A stretch of 64,000 bases of DNA from Solirubrobacterales bacterium (GTDB lineage: Bacteria > Actinomycetota > Thermoleophilia > Solirubrobacterales > 70-9): NCBI GenBank assembly GCA_009691195.1, contig SHVA01000009.1:1-64000 (forward strand). Direction: 5' to 3'. Each line of letters opens with the position of its first letter. Position 1 is the first letter of the stretch. Under the pieces are notes generated by a model. The model worked only from the letters and a program-made list of their open reading frames with translations. It ran no database searches and had not been told where the DNA came from. A program made the position numbers and the translations under genes. This document shows, piece after piece, positions 11,826 to 19,983 of the stretch.

Positions 11826-13243
11826 GAGTCGTTGTCCTCCTTCTCCGACAACTCGGCCTCCGGCTCTTGCTCCGCCTTCTTCTCGGCGTAGCCCTCGACG
11901 TTGTCCTGGTCTGCCCTCGCGATGCCAAGTGCGCCCGGCGGCACGTCTTCCACGATCACCGAGCCGGCACCAGTGTAAGCGCCGTCCCCGATATCTACGG
12001 GTGCGACCAACCCGGTGTCAATGCCCGTGCGAACGTCGTCCCCGATCTTGGTGCGGTGCTTGCGGAATCCGTCGTAGTTGGCCGTGATCGTGCCGGCGCC
12101 GAGGTTGCTGCGGTCGCCGACATCGGCGTCACCTATGTAGGAGAGGTGGGGCACCTTCGCCTCGCGCCCGATCTCCGAGTTCTTGATCTCGACGAAGCTT
12201 CCGGCCTTGGAGCCCTCGGCCATCCTGGTGCCGGGGCGGATGTAGGCGAAGGGCCCGATCAGGGCGCCGTCGGCCGCCTCGCACTCGACGACGTAAGAGT
12301 GGGGCACGGTGACGCCCTCACCCAGGCGGGCGTCGATCAGCGTGGTCAGGGGGCCGACGACGGAGCCGGAGCCGACCGAGGTGGCACCGCGCAGGGTGGT
12401 GCCGGGCTCGATGGTGACGTCAGGGGTAAGCTCGACGTCGGCGTCGATCCAGGTTGAGCGGGGGTCGATGACGGTGACGCCGGCGAGCATGTGGCGCTCG
12501 AGGATGCGGGCGCGCGCCTGCTCGGTGACGCGGGCGAGGTCGGCGCGGTCGTTGACCCCGAGGTTGACGGCGGGGTCGCCGACCAGGTGGGCGGCGACGG
12601 TTCCCCCCGCCTCGCGGATCAGGGGGAGCACGTCGGGCAGGTAGTACTCGCCCTGGGCGTTGTCGTTGGAGAGCCCGTCGAGCGCCTTGCCGAGGGCGGG
12701 GGCCTGGAAGGCGTAGATGCCGACGTTGACCTCCCTGATTGCGAGCTCGTCCGGGGTGGCGTCACCAGGCTCCTTGGCCTCGACGACGCGCTCGACATCG
12801 CCTCCCTGGCCGCGTACGACGCGGCCGAAGGTTCCGGGCTCGTCGAGCTCGGTGGTCATCATCGTCGCTCCGGCGCCGCCTGAGGCGTGGGCCGAGAGCA
12901 GTCCGGCGATCGCCTCGGCGTCGACGAGGGGCGTGTCGCCCGAGAGGACCACGACGGTCTCGCTCTCCCCGATCAGCTCACGCGCGGCGAGCGCCGCGCC
13001 GCCCGTGCCGTCGGCCTGGGGCTGGATCACCGTCTCGGTGCCCTCCGGCAGGACCGAGGAGAGGTCGCGGTCGGGGTTGACGATCACGGCGACGCGCCCC
13101 GCGCCCGCCTCACGAGCGGCAAGCACCGGCCAGGCGACCATCGGCCGCCCGCAGACCTCATGCATGACCTTCGGTACCGAGGAGCGCATCCGCGTTCCCC
13201 GACCGGCGGCCATGATCAAGACAGTTGGACCAGCCGCGTTCAC
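11822..13243 (-). CDS. glmU: Bifunctional GlmU (UDP-GlcNAc pyrophosphorylase / GlcN-1-P acetyltransferase)
   Basis: Performs the last two steps of UDP-GlcNAc synthesis. The N-terminal uridyltransferase signature is VLIMAAGRGTRMRSSVPK (residues about 8-25). The left-handed beta-helix acetyltransferase domain starts near residue 255 and contains FAYIRPGTRMAEGSKAG and GTITANYDG. 473 residues, the normal size. An acidic C-terminal tail follows the helix. The GTG start at 13243 has TACGAT six bases upstream and no Shine-Dalgarno sequence, which suggests a leaderless mRNA for the glmU-prs operon. Confidence 0.97.
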   Translation of the reverse strand: MNAAGPTVLIMAAGRGTRMRSSVPKVMHEVCGRPMVAWPVLAAREAGAGRVAVIVNPDRDLSSVLPEGTETVIQPQADGTGGAALAARELIGESETVVVLSGDTPLVDAEAIAGLLSAHASGGAGATMMTTELDEPGTFGRVVRGQGGDVERVVEAKEPGDATPDELAIREVNVGIYAFQAPALGKALDGLSNDNAQGEYYLPDVLPLIREAGGTVAAHLVGDPAVNLGVNDRADLARVTEQARARILERHMLAGVTVIDPRSTWIDADVELTPDVTIEPGTTLRGATSVGSGSVVGPLTTLIDARLGEGVTVPHSYVVECEAADGALIGPFAYIRPGTRMAEGSKAGSFVEIKNSEIGREAKVPHLSYIGDADVGDRSNLGAGTITANYDGFRKHRTKIGDDVRTGIDTGLVAPVDIGDGAYTGAGSVIVEDVPPGALGIARADQDNVEGYAEKKAEQEPEAELSEKEDNDS

Positions 13244-13249
13244 CCCGGA

Positions 13250-13255
13250 ATCGTA
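13250..13255 (-). promoter_or_regulatory. Putative leaderless -10 (TACGAT) for glmU-prs
   Basis: TACGAT six bases upstream of the glmU GTG. Confidence 0.55.
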
Positions 13256-13309
13256 AGCCCGACGACCACTCTCCGGCGGGCGCCGTCGTGCGCCGGCAAC
13301 CACCGGCCC

Positions 13310-13858
13310 TCAGGCGAGCGCCTCGACCTCGCGGAGCAACCGCTCGCGAGGCGGTCTCTCCAGCTTGGTGCCCGTGGGATCGGCCGGCCACGGCGATCCC
13401 AACGCAATCCGCAAGTAGCGAGAGCAACATCGTTGCCGCTGACCCTTCGGCATCAAGACCTGACTGCAATGCAGGCACGATCTTGGCTCGGGGGGAACCC
13501 GGTTCCTGCGACCGCAGTGGGTCTCAAGGGTCGCAGCGCAGTTGGGGCAGACGATCCTGAGGTTCTCGAGGCGGTTGTCGTCGCGCACGCCGTTGACGTG
13601 ATCGAGGATCAGGCCGATGCGGCTCCCACGCCAGACCTCACCCTGGCCGCACATCTCGCAGCACCGCTGCTTCAGTCCGGCCTCGTAGAGGCGGATCTTG
13701 AGGCTGGGGCGGCTGTAGGTCGAGCCCTGGACGAGGATCTCGGCCCAGGTTTGGGGCCCCCTCGATGGCAGCCCGAGCCTCAGCTTCCGTGGATTGAGGC
13801 TTCCAGGGCGTAGGCGAACATATGTTCGCCTACCGGCAAGACGGAACCGGTGCTGAAA
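13310..13858 (-). pseudogene. HNH endonuclease remnant beside tRNA-Gln
   Basis: Homology is clear from about 13804: NPRKLRLG, TWAEILV, then a zinc knuckle CEMCGQGEVW, the HNH core LILDHVNGVRDDNRLENLR, IVCPNCAATLETHCG, and a second Cys cluster. The protein stops at ERPPRERLLREVEALA. Relatives usually continue with a short helix-turn-helix tail after this point, so the 3' end appears lost. No ATG, GTG or TTG lies upstream of the zinc motif in this frame until the reading frame enters the tRNA-Gln gene (TTG 13900). It is therefore probably a truncated remnant of an intron-homing or phage-type nuclease, although an unusual start cannot be excluded. Confidence 0.65.
13810..13833. promoter_or_regulatory. 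Perfect 24-bp palindrome resembling a LexA/SOS box
   Basis: The core GCGAACATATGTTCGC fits the actinobacterial and Firmicutes LexA operator pattern CGAAC-N4-GTTCG, here fully symmetric over 24 bp. It lies between the tRNA-Gln 3' end and the HNH homology. No T-tract follows, so a terminator is less likely. Confidence 0.5.
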
Positions 13859-13932
13859 CTGGGGAGCCGGGATTCGAACCCGGATCTCAAACAGCTCCAA
13901 AAGCTGGCGTCATGCCGTTAGACCACTCCCCA
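13859..13932 (-). tRNA. tRNA-Gln (anticodon TTG)
   Basis: Acceptor stem TGGGGAG/CTCCCCA with discriminator G as in tRNA-Gln, no encoded CCA. T-arm CCGGG-TTCGAAT-CCCGG is perfect. Anticodon loop TTTTGGA gives anticodon UUG. The D-stem is GTC/GAC. The outermost anticodon-stem pair (C-U) is mismatched. A TAAACT element at 13946-13951 on the same strand may be its -10. Confidence 0.92.
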
Positions 13933-14012
13933 CAGTTGCCCTCTAAGTTTAGGCCCGGTAGCGTCCACAACGGTGATCTGAGAAGGTCTCGGTGACCGAA
14001 GAGGAGAGAGCG

Positions 14013-14471
14013 ATGGCCAAGGAATACGTGTTCGTCGATGAGTAGGATATCGATGCTCCGCAGGAGGCGGTCTTCGATGCGCTTGCCGACTCGCGGACCT
14101 ATCCGGACTGGTGGAAGCCCGTCTATATGGAGGTCACGGGTGACTGCGAGCCGGCGGTCGGGTGCACAACCAAGCAACACTTCAAGGGCCGGCTGCCATA
14201 CACGCTGAAGACCACCTCGGAGATCGTCTCCTACGAGCGGCCCAACCGCTTCGAGGTGAAGGTCGTCGGCGACCTCAGCGGCAGCGGCAAGTGGACCCTC
14301 ACCCCCAACGCCGATGGCACGGCCCACATCCGCTTCGACTGGATCGTCTACGCCGACCGTCCGCTGCTGCGGATCCTGACCCCGATCGCGCGCCCGATCT
14401 TCCGCTACAACCACAACTGGTCGGCGGCCCGCGCCAAGGAAGGCCTCGAGCCCTACCTCCGCGCCCGCTAG
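14013..14471 (+). pseudogene. SRPBCC-family protein with in-frame amber stop at codon 11
   Basis: A good Shine-Dalgarno sequence (GAGGAGAGAG) precedes ATG 14013, which encodes MAKEYVFVDE. TAG at 14043-14045 follows, and the same frame then continues as DIDAPQEAVFDALADSRTYPDWW, the standard N-terminus of the START/SRPBCC fold. It runs on to a normal end (152 codons). The next usable start is ATG 14127, which would drop the first strand and helix. So this is either a recent nonsense mutation, a sequence error or stop readthrough. The family binds hydrophobic ligands. The stop overlaps the convergent PucR stop in a CTAG. Confidence 0.8.
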
Positions 14472-15706
14472 TCCTTCTGCTTGGGAACCGTCCCGCCCTC
14501 GCTGCCCGGCTCGCGCGCCGGGCCGCCTGGCGGGGAGATGCCGAGCACCCGCATCGCCTTCAACCCCAGGCCGAGCTTCTCCCGCCCCTCGGTCGAGCTG
14601 ACGTCGTGGCCGCAGAGCTCACGTGCCCGCTCCAGCCGGTAGCGGATCGTGTGGCGGTGGGTGAAGAGCTGCTGGGCGGTGGCGGCGACGTTGCCGTCGT
14701 TGTCGAGGTAGGCCTCGACGGTCATCACAAGCTCGGTCTCGTACTGCTCGTCGTAGGCGGAGAGCGGCTCGACCGTCTCCGAGTAGAAGCGCTTCAGCTC
14801 TTCCGGCTCCTCGCTCATCGCCGGCAGCAGCAGCCGGTAGGCGCCGGTGTCCTCGAAGGCGAGGATCCGCGCCCCCTCGGCCTCGCCGACGTTGACCGCC
14901 AGCCGCGCCTCCTGGCCGGCGCGATAGAGGTCAACGGGGTCCGTCGCGAGCCGGCTGTGGGCGACGGTGACCGCGAACCCCTTCAGCTCCTCCTCCAGCT
15001 CATCCGCAAGCGCCTGCGCCGCGCGGGCGACCCGCCCCTCATCGGAGCCCTCGGTCGGGACGATCGCCATCACCTCAGCGTGGTCGCCCTCGGCGTCACC
15101 GGCAAGGGCCCCCGGGCTGATCCCGCGAACCGACCGGAGCGCGAGCACGAGCACCCGCGAGCGCCACTCGCCCGACTGCGCGGCGTGCGGCGTCGCCCGA
15201 GCGATCACGACGCCACCACCCTCTGAGAAGTCGCCGCCGAGCTCGGCGGCGCGGGCGAGGATGTCCCCGCGGTCGGTGATCCTTCGCTCGAGCAGTGAGC
15301 GGACGAAGTCCCCCGTCGCCTCGTCGGCCGCCCAATCGGGAGAGCGAAGGCGCTCCAGCTCGAGGCCGAGCAGCGTCGCGACCATTCGCAGCAGCACCCG
15401 CCCCGGAGCCTCCTCGCCCCGCGGGCGCCAGCGCAGCTCGCCGACGTCCCTGTCGGCCACCCGCAGGTCGATCCGCTCGACGTTGTCGCCCCCCGCCAGC
15501 AGCTTGCGCTCCTCATCCGGGGATGCCGCCGCAACCGCGAGCACCGCGCTGGCGCGATCGATCAGCGCGACGCTGGCATCGAGCAGGCGCGACGCGGCTC
15601 GCGCCACCGCGGGCAGGCCGGCGCCGGACTCGACGGCCTCCGAGAGGGCCCCGAGCTTGTCGTCGAAGCCGGAGCCGACGTTGGGGTCAGCGGTCTCGCT
15701 GTTCAT
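14468..15706 (-). CDS. PucR/CdaR-family transcriptional regulator
   Basis: 412 residues with a GAF-like N-terminal sensor region. A GGDEF-like middle domain of the CdaR type follows. The C-terminal helix-turn-helix of the PucR family has the pattern TVEAYLDNDGNVAATAQQLFTHRHTIRYRLERARELCG. Such proteins regulate purine, sugar-acid or amino-acid catabolism. Nothing nearby identifies the target. It stands alone between the tRNA-Gln/SRPBCC insertion and the ispE operon. Start ATG (MNSETADP) is acceptable but not supported by a clear Shine-Dalgarno sequence. Confidence 0.85.
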   Translation of the reverse strand: MNSETADPNVGSGFDDKLGALSEAVESGAGLPAVARAASRLLDASVALIDRASAVLAVAAASPDEERKLLAGGDNVERIDLRVADRDVGELRWRPRGEEAPGRVLLRMVATLLGLELERLRSPDWAADEATGDFVRSLLERRITDRGDILARAAELGGDFSEGGGVVIARATPHAAQSGEWRSRVLVLALRSVRGISPGALAGDAEGDHAEVMAIVPTEGSDEGRVARAAQALADELEEELKGFAVTVAHSRLATDPVDLYRAGQEARLAVNVGEAEGARILAFEDTGAYRLLLPAMSEEPEELKRFYSETVEPLSAYDEQYETELVMTVEAYLDNDGNVAATAQQLFTHRHTIRYRLERARELCGHDVSSTEGREKLGLGLKAMRVLGISPPGGPAREPGSEGGTVPKQKD

Positions 15707-15726
15707 CGCGTGGGCCCCGCCCTGGG

Positions 15727-16002
15727 TCAGAGCCCGAGCGTGTCGATGATGTCGTTCCAGTAGTAGACGGCGGCCACTCCGACTCCAACGCCGATCGCCA
15801 CCAGTGTCGCGAGCACGAACAGGGAGAGGAAGGCGGCGGCGAACTTCTCCCAGGTCCGCCCGTAGGAGCCGAGCGCCGGAGCGAGGATCAACCCGGTGAA
15901 GGCGAGCAGGCTGATCAGCCCGGCCGCGCCGAACAGCAGGTACTCAGATCCGACGGCCCCCAGCAGGGGAGCGCTCGCCAACGATGTCGCTATCTCGTGC
16001 AC
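15727..16002 (-). CDS. Small two-helix membrane protein
   Basis: About 91 residues with two hydrophobic helices (YLLFGAAGLISLLAFTGLILAPAL and FLSLFVLATLVAIGVGVGVAAVYYW). A short basic/aromatic loop lies between them. The start is uncertain. GTG 16002 overlaps the end of the DedA/PAP2 gene by about 59 bp, and later codons are possible. It is read in the same direction as the ispE-DedA/PAP2 operon and probably belongs to it. Family not recognised. Confidence 0.6.
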   Translation of the reverse strand: MHEIATSLASAPLLGAVGSEYLLFGAAGLISLLAFTGLILAPALGSYGRTWEKFAAAFLSLFVLATLVAIGVGVGVAAVYYWNDIIDTLGL

Positions 16003-17476
16003 TGGATTCGGGATTTTGGCGAATGTGGACGGCAATCAGCGCCACGGCCGCGCAAAGCGCAAAGCCGGAGACCCCCAGAGCCCATCCCGCGCTGACGTCG
16101 CTGAGCCGATGAACGCCCAGATACACGCGGCTGAGACCGACCACGACGGTCAGTCCGATCCCCGCCGCGATCACCAGGCTGCGCCGCGCCAGGCCCTGAA
16201 CCAGGCGCAGCGCCACCGTCACCCCGAGCCAGGCGTAGAGGGTGGCTTGGGCGGCGTGCCCGCTCGGAAAAGAGTAGCCCGAGACCGGGACGAGGCCACC
16301 CTCGGGCCGCGGGCGCTCCGTCCAATCCTTGATCGCCCCGGGAAGCACGGCGATGATCAAGACGCCCCCGGCGAGCACCGCCAGCTCGAGCCAACGGCGC
16401 TTCATCCCCAGCACGACGGCGGCCGCGAGCGCAATGGCGTAGACGACGTAGCCCGAGCCGAGCGCGGTCACCACCTTGGCCACCGCCGTAAGCCAGCCCA
16501 TGCGGATGTCCGCAGCGAGGTCGGCGGCCGTCTGGTCGCCCGGCGTCGGGCCGGGGTCGCCCGAGACGATCGACCAGTAGGAAACCAGGACGAACAGGCC
16601 CACCGACAGGACCGCCAGCAACGTGGTCAGCTCAAGGCCGAGCCCGCCGGGGGTGAGCCGCTGCCAGAGGAACCTGACCTGTGGCCGCAGGCGTCGCCCG
16701 AGCGCCAGCAGCGGGCGGAGCAGGGGCCGGCGCTCCACCGCCTCGATCACCCGTCGGCGGTTCTCGGGGATGCGCAGATAGCGATAGGCGACCGTGACGC
16801 CGACGACGACGCCGACGAGAAGGCCGAACGCCAGCAGCCCGCGGCCCACGATCCTGCTCACCGTGTCGAGGCCCTGGGAGAAGAAGTAGCCGACCAGGAT
16901 CAACCCGGTGGCCCAGAGCCCGGTGCCGAGGATCGAATAGGGCGCAAAGACCCGGTAGCCCATGTGGCTGCTGCCTGCGATGAATGGCGCGAGCGCCCTG
17001 ACCAGCCCGATGAAGCGCCCGATCAGGATCGTCTTGCCACCGTGGCGGGAGAAGTAGTCCTCGACCTGCTTCAAGCGCGGCTCGGAGATCCGCACCTTCT
17101 CGCCGTGGCGGACGAGGAACTCCCGCCCCAGCCTGGAGCCGAGCATGAAGCTGACCGAGTCGCCGAGGAAGGCGCAGAGCCAGGTGATCGCGATGATCAG
17201 CGGCAGCGAGATCTGTCCTTGTCCCGCGACAGCCCCGCCGAGGATCACGGTGAACTCCCCCGGCGCAATCAGGCCGACGAAGGCGCCCGTCTCGAGGAAG
17301 GCGAGCGCGCCCACCAGCAGATACGTCCAAGCCCCCAGCCCCTCGGAGAGGTCCTGGACGGCGTCCTCCAAGTTGAAGTCGGGCAGCAGCTCCTTGCGCA
17401 CGAAGTAGGCGATCGCGATCAGCGCCACCACACCGCCGCGGAGCAGCAACTTGCGATGGGCGCGAGCCCAGCTCAT
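15944..17476 (-). CDS. DedA membrane protein fused to PAP2 phosphatase
   Basis: 510 residues in one frame. Residues about 1-220 are a DedA/SNARE-associated domain (GAFVGLIAPGEFTVILGG, GRFIGLVRALAPFIAGSS). DedA proteins are linked to undecaprenyl-phosphate or phospholipid recycling. After a linker (about 240-280), residues about 285-490 form a PAP2 lipid phosphatase with all three motifs: KDWTERPRP, SFPSGHA and SRVYLGVHRLSDV. The combination suggests dephosphorylation of a lipid diphosphate coupled to its translocation. The ATG overlaps the ispE stop by 4 bp, which fits isoprenoid-lipid metabolism. Confidence 0.9.
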   Translation of the reverse strand: MSWARAHRKLLLRGGVVALIAIAYFVRKELLPDFNLEDAVQDLSEGLGAWTYLLVGALAFLETGAFVGLIAPGEFTVILGGAVAGQGQISLPLIIAITWLCAFLGDSVSFMLGSRLGREFLVRHGEKVRISEPRLKQVEDYFSRHGGKTILIGRFIGLVRALAPFIAGSSHMGYRVFAPYSILGTGLWATGLILVGYFFSQGLDTVSRIVGRGLLAFGLLVGVVVGVTVAYRYLRIPENRRRVIEAVERRPLLRPLLALGRRLRPQVRFLWQRLTPGGLGLELTTLLAVLSVGLFVLVSYWSIVSGDPGPTPGDQTAADLAADIRMGWLTAVAKVVTALGSGYVVYAIALAAAVVLGMKRRWLELAVLAGGVLIIAVLPGAIKDWTERPRPEGGLVPVSGYSFPSGHAAQATLYAWLGVTVALRLVQGLARRSLVIAAGIGLTVVVGLSRVYLGVHRLSDVSAGWALGVSGFALCAAVALIAVHIRQNPESSARDSDIVGERSPAGGRRI

Positions 17477-18327
17477 TGATCGCCCTCGAGCACGGCCGCA
17501 CCGGCGGAGGGCGCGGTCACGATCGCCGAGGAGCGAAGGCCCTTGAGCGACTCGACGTCGATCGCCTCCTCGATCAACTCGAACAGGCCGACTGCGGTTG
17601 GCCCCGACCCGGTGACCATCGTGTGGGCCGCGCCCGCCGCACGCAGCGCAGCGAACGCATCCTCGATCTCGGGCCGGAGCGAGACGGCGGCGGGCTGAAG
17701 GTCGTTGACGAGCAGCTCCGGGTAGGCCAGCGGCGGGTCCCCCGCCCGGGTGACCTCCCGGAGCCGGCGCTCGATCTCCCTCATCTCCGGCGCCGGGCGG
17801 CCGAGGCCGAGCCGGTCGGCCTCCGCATAAACCTCGGCGGCCGAGAGGCCCGCCTCCAGCGGAACCAGCACGAGCTGGTATGAGCCGGGCCAGTCGATCG
17901 GCTCGAGAATCTCCCCCGCCCCGGTCACCAACGACGGCCTGGGATCGAGCTGGGAGGGAACGTCGGCGCCGAGCGAGGCGGCGATCCGCTCAAGTCCCTC
18001 GACCTCCCCCCGGGCCAGCCTCAGCACCGCCGCCGCGTCGGCGCTACCCCCGCCCAGCCCGGCGGCGACGGGGATTCGCTTCTCGATCTCGATCCGCAGC
18101 GGCGGGTGCCCCCACCCCTGCTCGCGCAGCGCCGCCAGCGCGCGCTCGGCGAGGTTGTGCCCCTCGACGCCCTCACACACCACCTCGTCCGCGCTCGCCG
18201 GCACCACCTCGATCTGGTCGGCCAGCGCGAGCGGCTCGAACAGCGAGGCGATCTCGTGCAACCCGTCATCGCGGGTCGGGCCGAGGTAGAGGCAGAGATT
18301 GAGCTTGGCCGGCGCGGTCAGGATCAC
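17473..18327 (-). CDS. ispE: 4-diphosphocytidyl-2-C-methyl-D-erythritol kinase
   Basis: GHMP kinase of the MEP isoprenoid pathway, 284 residues. N-terminal APAKLNLCLYLG, GHMP motif IPVAAGLGGGSADAAAVLR, C-terminal MVTGSGPTAVGLF. It overlaps both neighbours by 4 bp (rsmA upstream, DedA/PAP2 downstream) in a tight operon starting at tatD. The rsmA-ispE pairing is widely conserved in bacteria. Confidence 0.96.
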   Translation of the reverse strand: MILTAPAKLNLCLYLGPTRDDGLHEIASLFEPLALADQIEVVPASADEVVCEGVEGHNLAERALAALREQGWGHPPLRIEIEKRIPVAAGLGGGSADAAAVLRLARGEVEGLERIAASLGADVPSQLDPRPSLVTGAGEILEPIDWPGSYQLVLVPLEAGLSAAEVYAEADRLGLGRPAPEMREIERRLREVTRAGDPPLAYPELLVNDLQPAAVSLRPEIEDAFAALRAAGAAHTMVTGSGPTAVGLFELIEEAIDVESLKGLRSSAIVTAPSAGAAVLEGDQ

Positions 18328-19118
18328 GTCTGCCTCAGCATCTCAGCAAGGCGGGCCAACTCCTCCGGGTAGAGCGCCTCGGCGCGGGCGTCCTCGGGCA
18401 GATCCATCCTCGAGAGTGCCGCGCGGGCGGGCTCGAGCGATCCGGGCCGCGCCAGCTCCAGCGAGCGTGCGAGCGACTTCCGCCGGTGAGCGAACGCCCC
18501 CCGGATCACGTTCCGCGTGTCCTCCGAAGGAGTCGCCGCAACCCTGGTGATCCTCACCAGCGCAGACTCGACCCTGGGGCGCGGGGTGAAGACCGCGGGA
18601 TCGACGTTCCTGAGCCGATCGACGCGGCAGGAGAGCTGCAGCACCGCACTCGGCGAGCCGTAGATCCGGCTGCCCGGCGCGGAGGCAAGGCGCTCGGCGA
18701 TCTCCCGCTGGATCAGCACCAGGGCGCCGGCGAGGGAGGGAAGCTCGGCGAAGACGCGCAGAAGCAGCGGCGTGGCGATCGAGTAGGGGAGGTTGGAGAC
18801 CATCTTCGTGGGCGGCGGCGCGAGCGCGCCGAGGTCGACGCGGAGGGCGTCGCCCCAGGTGAGCTGCACATTCTTGGCCTCGGCCGCGAGCGGCTCGAGC
18901 TCGGGCCGGAGCCGCTCATCGGCCTCGATCACATGGACGAGGGCCGCCTCTGGCGCCAGGCGCTCGGTCAGCGCGCCGCCGCCGCCACCGACCTCGAGCA
19001 GCACGTCGGTCTCGACGAGGCTCGCCTCCCGAACGATCAGCTCGAGCAGGTTCGGGTCCGCGAGGAAGTTCTGGCCCAGCCGGCGCTGGCGGCGGCCGGG
19101 GCGGGGCGCGGCGCTCAC
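18324..19118 (-). CDS. rsmA: 16S rRNA adenine dimethyltransferase RsmA (KsgA)
   Basis: Dimethylates two adjacent adenines near the 3' end of 16S rRNA. 264 residues. The SAM-binding motif LEVGGGGGALTERLA, acidic motif II (VIEADERL) and the catalytic NLPYSIATPLL are all present. N-terminal RRLGQNFLADPNLLE is typical. It overlaps tatD and ispE by 4 bp each. Confidence 0.96.
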   Translation of the reverse strand: MSAAPRPGRRQRRLGQNFLADPNLLELIVREASLVETDVLLEVGGGGGALTERLAPEAALVHVIEADERLRPELEPLAAEAKNVQLTWGDALRVDLGALAPPPTKMVSNLPYSIATPLLLRVFAELPSLAGALVLIQREIAERLASAPGSRIYGSPSAVLQLSCRVDRLRNVDPAVFTPRPRVESALVRITRVAATPSEDTRNVIRGAFAHRRKSLARSLELARPGSLEPARAALSRMDLPEDARAEALYPEELARLAEMLRQT

Positions 19119-19867
19119 CAGCCGAAGACCCGGGCTGCGTTCTCCTCCACCGCCCGCTCCAGCTCCTCGTAGGCGACGCCCCGAAGCTCGGCCAGCCGCT
19201 CCGCGGTGCTGACCACGTTGGCGGGCTGGTTGGGCTTGCCGCGGACCACCTGCGGCGCGAGGAAGGGCGAGTCGGTCTCCACCAGGACGCGATCCGAAGG
19301 GACGAACGCCGCCGCCTCCCGGATCTCCTCCGCCTTGGGGTAGGTCAGGTTGCCCGCGAAGGAGACGTACCAGCCGTTGGCCGCGGCCCGCTCTGCCCAG
19401 GGCAGCCCCTCGGAGAAGCAGTGCAGGATCACCTCGACGCCGGCCGCCCGCTCCTCGAGCAGCTCGAAGCTGTCCTGCGCGGAGTCGCGCATGTGGATGA
19501 CCAGCGGCAGCTCGACGCTGCGTGCGATCTCGACGTGGGCGGCGAAGGCGGCGGCCTGCGCCTCGCCCGGCGCGTTGTCGCGGTAGTAGTCGAGGCCGGT
19601 CTCCCCCACCGCGACCACCTCGGGGCGGCGGCAGAGCGTCTCGATCGTCGCGGCCGCCTCGGCGTTGAAGGTCATGGTCCCGTTGGGGTGGCGCCCGGCG
19701 CAGGCGAAGACCCCCTCGTGGGCCCCGGTCGCGTCGATCGCGTCGCGGCTCGACTCCTCGTCGATCCCGACGGTGAGGATCCGGCGGACCCCGGCCTCGC
19801 CGGCGGCCGCAACCAACTCGGCGTCGTCAGGCTCGCAGAGCCCCAGATGGGCGTGGGAGTCGACCAT
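19115..19867 (-). CDS. tatD: TatD-family metal-dependent hydrolase/DNase
   Basis: 250 residues, TIM-barrel amidohydrolase fold. Metal ligands are seen in VDSHAHL, GETGLDYY, VIHMRDS, ILHCFSE and VETDSPFLAP. Relatives have 3'-5' exonuclease activity on DNA. It sits between metG and rsmA as in many bacteria and is probably the first gene of the tatD-rsmA-ispE-DedA/PAP2 operon. The ATG has TACACT six bases upstream and no Shine-Dalgarno sequence. Confidence 0.94.
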   Translation of the reverse strand: MVDSHAHLGLCEPDDAELVAAAGEAGVRRILTVGIDEESSRDAIDATGAHEGVFACAGRHPNGTMTFNAEAAATIETLCRRPEVVAVGETGLDYYRDNAPGEAQAAAFAAHVEIARSVELPLVIHMRDSAQDSFELLEERAAGVEVILHCFSEGLPWAERAAANGWYVSFAGNLTYPKAEEIREAAAFVPSDRVLVETDSPFLAPQVVRGKPNQPANVVSTAERLAELRGVAYEELERAVEENAARVFGW

Positions 19868-19873
19868 CGGGCG

Positions 19874-19879
19874 AGTGTA
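19874..19879 (-). promoter_or_regulatory. Putative leaderless -10 (TACACT) for tatD operon
   Basis: TACACT six bases upstream of the tatD ATG. Confidence 0.6.
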
Positions 19880-19983
19880 GGCGCGCGATTGACGGCTTCG
19901 CCATCAGGCCGCATCCACAGGCGCCCGCCCATCATCAGTCGCAGCTGCAAGCAGCCGCTCCGAGATCAGCGGGATGGTGGCTG

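Noticed and set aside
13859-13932. Prophage or integrative element integrated at tRNA-Gln
   Set aside because: No integrase, no second tRNA 3' end and only one nuclease remnant lie nearby, so at most a degraded trace remains.
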